Part shown: positions 54,604-62,257 of the stretch, piece after piece | How the letters are laid out: the number at the start of each line of letters is the position of its first letter | Numbering within the stretch: the first letter of the stretch is position 1 | From: Streptomyces reniochalinae | Lineage (GTDB): Bacteria; Actinomycetota; Actinomycetes; Streptomycetales; Streptomycetaceae | DNA: 64,000 nt | Direction: 5' to 3' | NCBI RefSeq assembly: GCF_003323735.1 | Contig: NZ_QOIM01000040.1 | Coordinates: 1-64,000 of the forward strand | Translations under genes and position numbers: made by a program | Notes under the pieces: model-generated | Database searches by the model: none | What the model saw: the letters and a program-made list of their open reading frames with translations, nothing else | Told to the model about the DNA's origin: nothing

Positions 54604-55503
54604 ATGAGCGACGACGGCGGAGGAGCTTCCAGCAAGGCGGCCATGATCGGTCTGGCGAGCCTGGGCTGTGGGTGCATGTCGTTGCCCGTGGCGGCGGCCG
54701 GACTCGTCGTCGTGCTGATCATCTTCGGTGGGCTCGGTGTCCTCTTCGCGCCGATCATCGCCCTCATCCTGTTCTTCGGTGGCGGCGGGAGTGGCGGGGA
54801 CGGCGGCTCGGGCATCGACACCGACGAGGTCTCCGAGTCGGTGCAGGGCGACGGGAAGGGCGACCTGGACGAGAACACCATCCCCGACGACCTGGCGGAC
54901 ACCATCGAGGAGGCCGGCGGGATCTGCGACGTCATCGGCCCCGTCGTCATCGCGGCGCAGATCGAGCGTGAGTCGTCCTTCAACAAGGACATGCTCGGGC
55001 CCAACGGTGAGGAGGGCATCTCACAGCTTCCGCCGGACAAGTTCGAGGAGTTCGGCGAGGACGAGGACGACAACGACGAGACCCAGGCGACCGATCCCGA
55101 GGACTCGATCATGGCCCAGGGCAGGTACATGTGTGACCTCGCCGAGAAGATCAAGCCGCTCGTCGACAGCGGCGAGGCCATGGACGGTGAGAGTGTTCTG
55201 GACCTGACGCTGGCGGCGTACGCGGTGGGCCTGGACGCGGTAAAGGAAGCCAAGGGGGTGCCCGCGACCAGCGAGGCTCAGAGCTACGTGGCGGGTGTCC
55301 GCGCGAACTTTCCCCGGTTCGAGGGCATCGGAGGTTCTGTGGCACCTTCCGACTTCCCTTCCGAGAGCATCCCCTCGACCTCGAACCCCAGCGTGTCCTC
55401 CCCACCCAGCCCGGACAAATCTCCCTCGCCCGATCCCGAAGACAGTGGCTCGCCCGACCCCCAAGACAGTGGCTCGCCGGACCCCGAAGAGAGTGGAGAG
55501 TGA
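54604..55503 (+). CDS. Membrane-anchored lytic transglycosylase, module B
   Basis: A protein of 299 residues with AAGGAGG eight bases before the ATG. Hydrophobic segments at about 13-60 (including LVVVLIIFGGLGVLFAPIIALILFF) anchor it. The SLT-like domain (about 100-235) has IAAQIERESSFNKD with Glu123 in the catalytic position and EEGISQLPPDKFEEF after it, aligning with Glu79 of the module A hydrolase. It is very acidic, has no NlpC/P60 domain, and ends in SGSPDPEDS-type repeats. It lies divergent to the module B operon, the same place as the hydrolase in module A. Confidence 0.85.
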   Translation: MSDDGGGASSKAAMIGLASLGCGCMSLPVAAAGLVVVLIIFGGLGVLFAPIIALILFFGGGGSGGDGGSGIDTDEVSESVQGDGKGDLDENTIPDDLADTIEEAGGICDVIGPVVIAAQIERESSFNKDMLGPNGEEGISQLPPDKFEEFGEDEDDNDETQATDPEDSIMAQGRYMCDLAEKIKPLVDSGEAMDGESVLDLTLAAYAVGLDAVKEAKGVPATSEAQSYVAGVRANFPRFEGIGGSVAPSDFPSESIPSTSNPSVSSPPSPDKSPSPDPEDSGSPDPQDSGSPDPEESGE

Positions 55504-55510
55504 GCACCGC

Positions 55511-56620
55511 ATGCTTTGCACGCCCGATGACACAGCACTCGGGCACCGGCCGGCGCAGTCGGACGACGACGCGGCACCACGGGACGGTGTAGCGGTGGCG
55601 GCGACGCGGGACGGTGCCGCACCCTCGGGCGACCACGCCGAGGCGGCGCGGGAGGACACCGGCGAGACGCACACGTCGGCAGCGGCCGGACGTTTCGAGT
55701 TCCTCATCGCCCAGGACGGCGCCGTTTCCCTCAACGGTGCGCGTATGCCGGTGGGGGAGGGGGAGGAGGTGCACGTCGCCGTGCTCGACGCGGCGCACCG
55801 CGCTGCCGAGGAGCGCGGCGAGCCGGTCGAGGCGACGATTTTCGACATGCGGGGCGAGGGCTATGCGACCTACGTCAGGGTCGCGCCGGACGGCTCCAGT
55901 CAGCTCGTGGAACCGGATGCCGGGCCGGGGCCGGCTTCGCAGGAGGCTTCGACGGCGCCGCCCGAGGGTGCGTCCGCCTCCGAGGCCGCGCCTGTGTCCG
56001 AGCCCGAGTCCGGAGCCGAAGTGGATTCCGACTCCGAGTCCGAGTCCTGGGCCGAAGCGTCTTCCGAACCTGAGCCCGGACCCGAATCCGAACCGGAGGT
56101 TGAGTCGGAGCAGAGGGCGGAACCGGCCGGTCCCGCCCAGCCAGTGGTTCCGGAGGAACTCCGGGACGCCGTGGCGCACATCAACCGGGCCGCGGCCGTG
56201 GGTGAGACGCAACGCGCCATGGTGCTGGCGTTCCGGATGCGGGAGCACGCCGTGCGCACGTACGGAGAAGCGCACCCCTACACGGTGGAAGCCCGCGATC
56301 TGGAGGCATATGTCGCCTGCCTGGCCGGCGACTACACCAGTTCCACGGCCATTTACCTCGAACTCGCCCGGCAGTGTCACGAAATGGGCGACCCCCGCGC
56401 ACACGGATATCTCGAGCGAGCGGTCGGAAACTGGCACATGCTCACCGATCCGCGGCCGATGCGCACGTACGGGCGTGAGTTGCTCGCCGCCTGGTCGCGG
56501 CTTTCTTCGGAGTCGGGCCCGACGGCGAAGGACATGGCTGTGCTGCGTCGGGTTCGGCGCCGGCTGGAGGCGTTCGTCGGCACGGTGCGTGCGACCGGCG
56601 CACAGGGGGGTGACGCCTGA
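55511..56620 (+). CDS. Module B protein with shared N-terminal domain and TPR-like C-terminus
   Basis: A protein of 369 residues. The shared small domain lies at about 59-136 (FEFLIAQDGAVSLNG ... VRVAPDGSSQLVEPD). An acidic Glu/Ser/Pro linker follows, and then a helical TPR-like region at about 215-345 (LRDAVAHINRAAAVGETQRA; ACLAGDYTSSTAIYLELARQCHEMGD). That region aligns with LADAVSHLNAHAAAGRVDHA and LAGDVSGAVRLYRDVAERWHYQGAD of the module A protein. It starts seven bases after the transglycosylase stop, so the two form a small operon. Function unknown. Confidence 0.78.
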   Translation: MLCTPDDTALGHRPAQSDDDAAPRDGVAVAATRDGAAPSGDHAEAAREDTGETHTSAAAGRFEFLIAQDGAVSLNGARMPVGEGEEVHVAVLDAAHRAAEERGEPVEATIFDMRGEGYATYVRVAPDGSSQLVEPDAGPGPASQEASTAPPEGASASEAAPVSEPESGAEVDSDSESESWAEASSEPEPGPESEPEVESEQRAEPAGPAQPVVPEELRDAVAHINRAAAVGETQRAMVLAFRMREHAVRTYGEAHPYTVEARDLEAYVACLAGDYTSSTAIYLELARQCHEMGDPRAHGYLERAVGNWHMLTDPRPMRTYGRELLAAWSRLSSESGPTAKDMAVLRRVRRRLEAFVGTVRATGAQGGDA

Positions 56621-57012
56621 CCAACTCCGGTTTTCATTCGGCTCTTCGATCCGATGTACGCCGCTGACCAGCAGGATCAACATCCGATTGACGCCGATGT
56701 ACGCCGGTGCCCGAAGCCCGTCTTCAGAGGTCTATGTGACTGGCATCACACAAAGTGGGGCCAGTTGTCGTGAACTCCCCTCGTGAAGCTCGCATCTAAA
56801 TCCTCGTAAGGCAGATTAAGCACCTGGTTTTACGGGATGCGGCTTTTCATGCCTTTTGTGGGGCGCTGCCGTGCGCCGTCCTCAAGGCAATCGGTCGTCA
56901 AAGGCATGTGCATCGCCCCTCACCAAACTCTCGGTTTCGTGAGGGGGCCCGCCGCGCGAGTCCCGAGGCCAGTCCGCCGTGTCCGGCGGCTCGAATCGAG
57001 GGGATACATCCG
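56621..57012. other. Non-coding, relatively AT-rich stretch before the ECF sigma gene
   Basis: About 390 bases with no gene. CCGATGTACGCCG occurs twice (from about 56651 and 56694), and GTGACTGGCATCACAC near 56736-56751 is a partial palindrome. No copy of the SigL-like promoter was found here; TGAACT near 56772 has no CCGT at the right distance, so autoregulation is not supported. Confidence 0.5.
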
Positions 57013-57564
57013 GTGAGCTGGATCGTCTTGGGGTCGGACGGCGCGACGAGCGCCCAGGAACGGGCGACGCGCTCGCTCTACGAACAGCACGCACGTCCGT
57101 TACAGGGTTATGTGCTCCAGCTGCTGGGGGGTGACCACCAAAGGGCTGAGGACGTCGTGCAGGAGACGCTGTTGCGCTGCTGGCGCAACCAACAACTCGT
57201 CGGCGGACGTGGACAGGACCTGCGCCCCTGGCTGTTCAGGGTGGCGCGCAACCTCGTCATCGACGACTACCGCCTGCGCAGCGCACGCCCCAAGGAAGTC
57301 GACGGCACCGCCTGGCTGGAAGACGTACTGGCCGACACCGACGATGTCGACCGCGTGCTCTCCTCGCTGGTGCTCGTGAAGGCGTTCCAGACGCTTTCGC
57401 CCGCGCACCGGGAGGTGCTGTACGAGACGTACTACACGGGACGGTCGACTCGTGAGGTGTCCCGCGTGCTCGGCATACCGCCTGGCACGGTGAAATCGCG
57501 GCTCTACCACGCGGTGCGCAACCTGAGGCAAGCGCTGGGAGTACCCGAGGCCGGCGTGCGGTAG
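57013..57564 (+). CDS. ECF RNA polymerase sigma factor, SigL-like
   Basis: A protein of 183 residues from a GTG with GAGGGGA eight bases upstream. Region 2: LYEQHARPLQGYVLQLLGGDHQRAEDVVQETLLRCW and WLFRVARNLVIDDYR. Region 4: LSPAHREVLYETYYTGRSTREVSRVLGIPPGTVKSRLYHAVRNLRQAL. The wording is close to what I recall of mycobacterial SigL, whose promoters have TGAACC at -35 and CGT at -10, as found ten times in this window. No zinc-binding anti-sigma gene lies next to it, which is unusual for this group. It lies 392 bases after the module B TPR-like gene and is the obvious candidate to control both modules. Confidence 0.9.
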   Translation: MSWIVLGSDGATSAQERATRSLYEQHARPLQGYVLQLLGGDHQRAEDVVQETLLRCWRNQQLVGGRGQDLRPWLFRVARNLVIDDYRLRSARPKEVDGTAWLEDVLADTDDVDRVLSSLVLVKAFQTLSPAHREVLYETYYTGRSTREVSRVLGIPPGTVKSRLYHAVRNLRQALGVPEAGVR

Positions 57565-57584
57565 ACCGCCGCCCGTACCCCACT

Positions 57585-57673
57585 GCGTACCCCGCCTCCT
57601 CCCGCCGCCTGGCGCGGCACGGCCCACGGGCGCGTATCGCGCCCCGGGTGCCACGGGAGGAGGCGGGGTACGC
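57585..57673. terminator. Large hairpin terminator after the sigma factor gene
   Basis: A 20-bp perfect inverted repeat (arms 57585-57604 and 57654-57673) encloses a 49-base loop that can fold further (GGCAC / GTGCC). It lies 21 bases after the sigma stop. Confidence 0.8.
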
Positions 57674-57819
57674 GCGAGCGCGCATCCGTGGGGGCCCGTG
57701 CGAGTGAAACCCTCCCCGAGAACGCCGAGTTGGTCTGTCGCTCGGCGTACGGGTCCGTCACGATGGTGACGCCCCGCACACCCAGCGGGGCACCCGGGCC
57801 CGCTCCCTCGGAGGTCTTC

Positions 57820-58311
57820 ATGCGCCGCCGCTACGCCCTACCCGTTGCCGCCGCCGCACTGGCGCTCCCCGCCGCCCTTGTCCCGGCCGGCTCCGCCTCG
57901 GCGGCTCCCGCCGACAAACCGCAGGTTCTCAGCTCCTGGACGCAGACCAGCGTCTCCAGCTACAACGCCTGGAACGCGGCCCGCCAGAACCAGGGCCAGT
58001 GGTCGGCCTACGGCTTCGACTGGTCGACGGACTACTGCAGCTCCTCGCCCGACAACCCCTTCGGCTTCCCCTTCCAGACCGCCTGCGCCCGCCACGACTT
58101 CGGCTACCGCAACTACAAGGCGGCCGGCCTCTTCGACGCCAACAAGGCCCGCATCGACTCGGCCTTCTACGAGGACCTCAAGCGCGTGTGCAGCGGCTAC
58201 TCCGGTTCCACGAAGACCGCCTGCAACTCGACCGCGTGGACGTACTACCACGCGGTCGACATCTTCGGCCTCAAGGGCGCGGACGAGGCCGCCTCGGAGA
58301 AGGCCGCCTGA
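57820..58311 (+). CDS. Secreted phospholipase A2 (prokaryotic/Streptomyces type)
   Basis: A protein of 163 residues with GGAGG five bases before the ATG. A classic signal peptide (RRRYALPVAAAALALPAALVPAGSASA) ends near residue 29. The mature enzyme has the catalytic pair in CARHDFGYRNYK, an upstream GFDWSTDYCSSSPDNPFGF and four Cys for two disulfides, as in the Streptomyces PLA2 family. It cleaves the sn-2 ester of phospholipids outside the cell. It is monocistronic, between two hairpin-bearing gaps. Confidence 0.92.
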   Translation: MRRRYALPVAAAALALPAALVPAGSASAAPADKPQVLSSWTQTSVSSYNAWNAARQNQGQWSAYGFDWSTDYCSSSPDNPFGFPFQTACARHDFGYRNYKAAGLFDANKARIDSAFYEDLKRVCSGYSGSTKTACNSTAWTYYHAVDIFGLKGADEAASEKAA

Positions 58312-58355
58312 GCCGCCGTACGTGCGTGCACTGAGGGGCAGTCACACAGGCGCAG

Positions 58356-58703
58356 TCATATGCCGTCGCCTTGCGCGTGCGTGCCGATGAAGCGTGCGGC
58401 ATGAGGCGGCGGCGTCACCGGTAACCCGCCCCTGGTCAGCCGGCCGCGACTGCGGGCGTTCACCTCCGCGACGCGGGCGCTCAGCAACTCGGCGTGGGTG
58501 AGGAGCTGGACGCGGTCGGGGTCCGCGTCCCACTCGCGGCCGCCGGCGAGCGGACGGAGCTGGAGGTGGGGCCCTTCTGCTGCCATGACGACTCCGACGC
58601 GGTCGCGCGCGGGATCGCGCACTGCGGAACCGACGGCGGGTACCGCGGGGCCGGTTGTCGGCGGCGGTGCCTCGGGGGCGTCACCGTCGTCGTGCCCTGT
58701 CAC
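58356..58703 (-). CDS. Small hypothetical protein
   Basis: A protein of 115 residues. The central part, GSAVRDPARDRVGVVMAAEGPHLQLRPLAGGREWDADPDRVQLLT, looks like one small beta-rich domain; the ends are charged or Pro-rich. The start overlaps the stop of the gene at 58700-59101 (ATGA). Proteins of this type are commonly seen beside XRE/DUF397 gene pairs in Streptomyces. Function unknown. Confidence 0.65.
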   Translation of the reverse strand: MTGHDDGDAPEAPPPTTGPAVPAVGSAVRDPARDRVGVVMAAEGPHLQLRPLAGGREWDADPDRVQLLTHAELLSARVAEVNARSRGRLTRGGLPVTPPPHAARFIGTHAQGDGI

Positions 58704-59101
58704 CGCCCGGCGCCCCGAGCGATCACGGCAGCGAGGGCGAAGGCCACCGGCGCCGAGCAGACCCCGAGGTGGATGAGGGCGTAGCGCGCGGCGGTCCGCG
58801 AGTCGGCATCGAGGGGCGCGTGACCGTCGTCGTGAGCGGCGGGGCCCGGACTCCCGGGGCTGTCAGGGCCGGACACGGCGTCGCGCCACGGAGTGCGTAC
58901 GTCCATGGCCGGGAGCTGGATGCCTGCCTGGGTGAGGGCTTCGGCGAGGGCGTCCCTCGCCTCGACCGCCTCACGGACCCTCGTCGGTTCTGCGGGGGTC
59001 CGGCCTTCCGTCCAGGCACTCAGCTCGGCCGACCCACGGCGCATGTCGTCGGGGCGCTCGTGGTCGGTGTGGGGGTGGGGGAATCGCGGATCGTCGGTCA
59101 T
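58700..59101 (-). CDS. Small hypothetical protein with C-terminal membrane helix
   Basis: A protein of 133 residues with GGAG eight bases before the ATG. It is hydrophilic through residue 100 and has one hydrophobic helix near the C-terminus (about 107-130, YALIHLGVCSAPVAFALAAVIA). It is coupled to the gene at 58356-58703 and divergent from the XRE regulator. Function unknown. Confidence 0.65.
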   Translation of the reverse strand: MTDDPRFPHPHTDHERPDDMRRGSAELSAWTEGRTPAEPTRVREAVEARDALAEALTQAGIQLPAMDVRTPWRDAVSGPDSPGSPGPAAHDDGHAPLDADSRTAARYALIHLGVCSAPVAFALAAVIARGAGR

Positions 59102-59281
59102 CAGTGCTGCTCCGTTTATCGCTCGATATGCGTATTCGCTCCCTCGCGTGCGTCCGGTGAACTACCGTGCGTGAGGGAGGCGTTACCAGGATGCGTCCCC
59201 GGCTGAGCTGCGCACACCGTGGACCGGTGGTGGTTCCCCGGCAGGTCGGCACACGTTCCACACGTTCCACGGAGGTGCACG

Positions 59282-60124
59282 ATGCCGACGAGGCGAGCGG
59301 TCACCGGGCGCAGTCGCGAACCCCGCGCCCGGTTCGCGGAAGAGCTGAGGGCGCTGCGGACCCGGCGCGGCGAGAGTTTGCGTCAGCTGGGGGAGAAGCT
59401 CGGCTGGGACTGGTCCCTGTTCGGGAAGATGGAGAACGGCGAGACGCTGGGCGGACCGGAGGTCGTCGAAGCGCTCGACCAGTACTACGGCACCCCCGGT
59501 CTGCTGCTGGCTCTCTGGGAGCTGGCCATCAACGACCAGACGCAGTTCCGCGAGCGCTATCGGCGGTACATGGCGCTGGAGGCCAAGGCCACCAGCCTGT
59601 GGCACTTCGCCGTGAGCGTGCTGCCCGGGCTGGTGCAGACCCCCGGCTACGCGAGGGAAGTCCTGGCCGCGGGCGGGCTGAAGGGTGAGGAACTGGAGCA
59701 ACAGGTGCAGGCCCGGATGGGACGGCGGGCGCTGCTGGAGGGCGAGGACGCGCCACCGTTCCGGACGATCCTGTCGGAGGCGGCGCTGCGGACGCCGCTG
59801 CGGGATGTGGGGGAGTGGCGGGAGCAGTTGGCTTATGTGGGGGAGGTGGCGGAGCGCGCGGATGTGACATTGCACGTGTTGCCGTTCCGTGCCGGGCTGC
59901 ATGGCCTGGTCGGAACCGACATGTGGTTCCTGCGTCAGCCGGACGGACGTACTGTGGCGTACAGCGAGAGCACCTACCGGGGCGATCTCATCGAGGAAAA
60001 CGCTGCGGTCGAGCGATTGCAGCGCGCTTACGATGCGATGCGTGACTTGACGCTGTCCCCGGTCGAGTCGCGGAAGTTCGTCCTGCGCATGTTGGAGGAA
60101 GTGCCTTGTCATCCCTCGACCTGA
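59282..60124 (+). CDS. XRE-family regulator with DUF5753 domain
   Basis: A protein of 280 residues with GGAGG seven bases before the ATG. A helix-turn-helix lies at about 17-70 (ELRALRTRRGESLRQLGEKLGW, LFGKMENGETL). The DUF5753 domain fills about 95-275 (LWHFAVSVLPGLVQTPGYAREVL, VTLHVLPFRAGLH, YRGDLIEENAAVERLQRAYDAMRDLTLSP). These regulators are numerous in Streptomyces and work with DUF397 proteins, as here. The DUF397 gene overlaps its end by 19 bases. Confidence 0.92.
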   Translation: MPTRRAVTGRSREPRARFAEELRALRTRRGESLRQLGEKLGWDWSLFGKMENGETLGGPEVVEALDQYYGTPGLLLALWELAINDQTQFRERYRRYMALEAKATSLWHFAVSVLPGLVQTPGYAREVLAAGGLKGEELEQQVQARMGRRALLEGEDAPPFRTILSEAALRTPLRDVGEWREQLAYVGEVAERADVTLHVLPFRAGLHGLVGTDMWFLRQPDGRTVAYSESTYRGDLIEENAAVERLQRAYDAMRDLTLSPVESRKFVLRMLEEVPCHPST

Positions 60125-60315
60125 GCGCCGCTACCTGGCGTAAGAGCTCCTACAGCAATCCGGACGGTGGCGCGTGCGTCGAGGTCTCCGACGACTTCGC
60201 TGCCGTCGTTCCCGTACGAGACAGCAAGAGCCCGCACGGGCCCGTGCTCTCTTTCGGGTCTGCCGGGTGGGCGTCGTTCGTGTCCGCCGTGCAGGCCGGT
60301 GAACTGAACGCCTGA
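60106..60315 (+). CDS. DUF397 domain protein
   Basis: A protein of 69 residues from a TTG with GGAGG eight bases upstream. ATWRKSSYSNPDGGACVEVSDD, VPVRDSKSPHGPVLSF and WASFVSAVQAGEL are the complete DUF397 signature. It is the usual small partner of the XRE-DUF5753 regulator before it. Such pairs are often compared to regulator/antidote systems, but no reaction is known. Confidence 0.92.
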   Translation: MSSLDLSAATWRKSSYSNPDGGACVEVSDDFAAVVPVRDSKSPHGPVLSFGSAGWASFVSAVQAGELNA

Positions 60316-60325
60316 CGCCGACGAG

Positions 60326-60379
60326 GTGACGCGAGGCGGCTCCGGCAGGACGACTGCGCGGGGCCGCCTTCGCGTGACC
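60326..60379. terminator. Hairpin terminator between convergent genes
   Basis: Arms GTGACGCGAGGCGGC and GCCGCCTTCGCGTGAC pair with a bulge and a mismatch, between the DUF397 gene and the convergent permease gene. Confidence 0.55.
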
Positions 60380-60490
60380 GGCCTCGGACGAGATCGACCG
60401 GACGCGTCGCGTGCGGCTTGGGCGTGCGACACGCAGGCACAAACGGCCCGGGCGGCGGCGCGTCACCCCCTTGGCCGGTGACGCACGAAC

Positions 60491-62020
60491 TCACCCCCGC
60501 GACCCCGCCGTCCCACCTGTGGCCTCGGAGGACTCCGAGGAGGGCTTGGGCCCGTCGCGCCGTGCCGCCATCGCCGTCACCCGGTTCCGTACGGCGTACC
60601 AGCCCGCGCACAGCGCCAGCGCGATCAGCGGCATGCACACCACCGACCAGGTACCGATGTCGCCGTCGCAGGCCATCAGGACGACGACCAGGAGGAGGAA
60701 GGCGAGCGTCAGATACGAGGTGAAGGGGGCGCCCGGCAGGTGGAAGCCGCCGTCCTCGGCACGGCCCTCGCGCACCCTGCGGCGCAGCGCCAACTGACAC
60801 AGAATGATCATCGCCCAGGTGCCGATCATGGTGATCGCGGAGAAGTTCAACACGATCGAGAAGGCACGCTCGGGAACGATGTAGTTGAGCACGATGCCGA
60901 GCAGGTAGAAGGACGCGGTCAGCAGGATGCCGCCGAACGGGACGTGCCGGCGGTTCATTTTCGTGGTGAAGTGCGGCGCGGAGCCGGCCAGGCCCATCGA
61001 GCGCAGCGTGCGGCCCGTCGAGTAGAGGCCCGAGTTGCAGCTGGAGAGGGCCGCGGTCAGGACCACGAAGTTCATGATCTGGTCGGCGCCGGGGATGCCG
61101 ACGCGGCTCATCAGCGTCACGAACGGCGACTCGTCACCGCTGTACGCGGTCCACGGCAGCAGCAGGACGAGCAGCAGCACGGAGCCGACGTAGAAGACGA
61201 CGATGCGCCAGGAGACGGAGTTGATCGCCTTGGGAATGACCTTCCGGGGGTTCTCCGTCTCGCCCGCGGTGATGCCGACCATCTCGATCGCCGCGTAGGA
61301 GAAGACCACACCCTGGACGATGATCAGCGCGGCCAGGAAGCCGTGCGGCAGCAGACCGCCGTGGTCGGTGATCAGCTGAGGGCCGCCCGCCTCGCCGCCC
61401 TGGACGGGGTGGCGGCTGGCCAGCAGCCAGCAGCCGATGGCGAGAAACGCGATGATCGCGGCGACCTTGATCAGGGCGAACCAGAACTCGAACTCCCCGA
61501 ACCACTTCACGGAGATCAGATTGGCGCCCAGCACCACCAGCAGCGCGAACAGCGCGAGCGTCCACTGGGGGATCTCCCGCAGGGCGCTCCAGTAGTGCAG
61601 ATAGACGGCGACCGCAGTGATCTCCGCGATGCCGCTGCATATCCAGTGCAGGAAGTACACCCAGCCGGCCACGAAGGCCGCCTTCTCGCCGCCCAGCAGC
61701 TCCCGGGAGTAGGAGACGAACGAACCGGACGTCGGCCGGTGCATCACCAGCTCACCCATGGCGCGGGCGATGAAGAAGGCGAACAGGCCGGTGATCGCGA
61801 AGACGATCACCAGCGAGGGCCCCGCGGAGTTCAGCCGTTCACCGGCGCCGAGGAACAGCCCTGTACCGATCGCGCCCCCCACGGCGATCATCTGGACCTG
61901 CCGGTTGCGCAGGCCCGACGCGTAGCCGTCCTCGCGCACCAGTGTGCTTTTGGCGGGCGCGGTGCGCTCGGGGGACTCGGTGGTCACCCCGCCTCCGCGG
62001 GTCTCGGCTGCGTTCGCCAT
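60491..62020 (-). CDS. Amino acid permease, APC superfamily (AAT family)
   Basis: A protein of 509 residues from the ATG at 62020; GGAGAG lies about nine bases upstream. The family opening GLRNRQVQMIAVGGAIGTGLFLGAGERL is followed by about twelve membrane helices, including FAITGLFAFFIARAMGELVMHRP and VVFSYAAIEMVGITAGETENPRKVIPKAINSV. These are the hallmarks of proton-coupled amino acid permeases such as AnsP, GabP and AroP. The substrate cannot be fixed. It lies downstream of a decarboxylase gene on the same strand, though a hairpin separates them. Confidence 0.92.
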   Translation of the reverse strand: MANAAETRGGGVTTESPERTAPAKSTLVREDGYASGLRNRQVQMIAVGGAIGTGLFLGAGERLNSAGPSLVIVFAITGLFAFFIARAMGELVMHRPTSGSFVSYSRELLGGEKAAFVAGWVYFLHWICSGIAEITAVAVYLHYWSALREIPQWTLALFALLVVLGANLISVKWFGEFEFWFALIKVAAIIAFLAIGCWLLASRHPVQGGEAGGPQLITDHGGLLPHGFLAALIIVQGVVFSYAAIEMVGITAGETENPRKVIPKAINSVSWRIVVFYVGSVLLLVLLLPWTAYSGDESPFVTLMSRVGIPGADQIMNFVVLTAALSSCNSGLYSTGRTLRSMGLAGSAPHFTTKMNRRHVPFGGILLTASFYLLGIVLNYIVPERAFSIVLNFSAITMIGTWAMIILCQLALRRRVREGRAEDGGFHLPGAPFTSYLTLAFLLLVVVLMACDGDIGTWSVVCMPLIALALCAGWYAVRNRVTAMAARRDGPKPSSESSEATGGTAGSRG

Positions 62021-62175
62021 ACGTCTTGGCTCTCCGTGGATCGGGGCACACCTGTGTCCCGGCACGCCGTACGGCGCACTGGGGGTGTGCCTGTGTGGAC
62101 AGGACCCGGCGCCCTGACGGGCAGGGCGAGGCACCCTACGGACAGGGCTGAGGGCCCTGGCGGGCAGGGCTGGGT

Positions 62176-62201
62176 GCCGGTCCGGGCAGCGCCGGACCGG
62201 C
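62176..62201. terminator. Hairpin terminator after the decarboxylase gene
   Basis: A 9-bp perfect stem (GCCGGTCCG / CGGACCGGC) with an eight-base loop, 57 bases after the decarboxylase stop. Direct repeats of GGGCAGGGC lie beside it. Confidence 0.6.
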
Positions 62202-62257
62202 TGTCCTGAGGACGTCAGAACCCGAGGATCCGAAGTCGGGACCTCACGATCCGAGGG

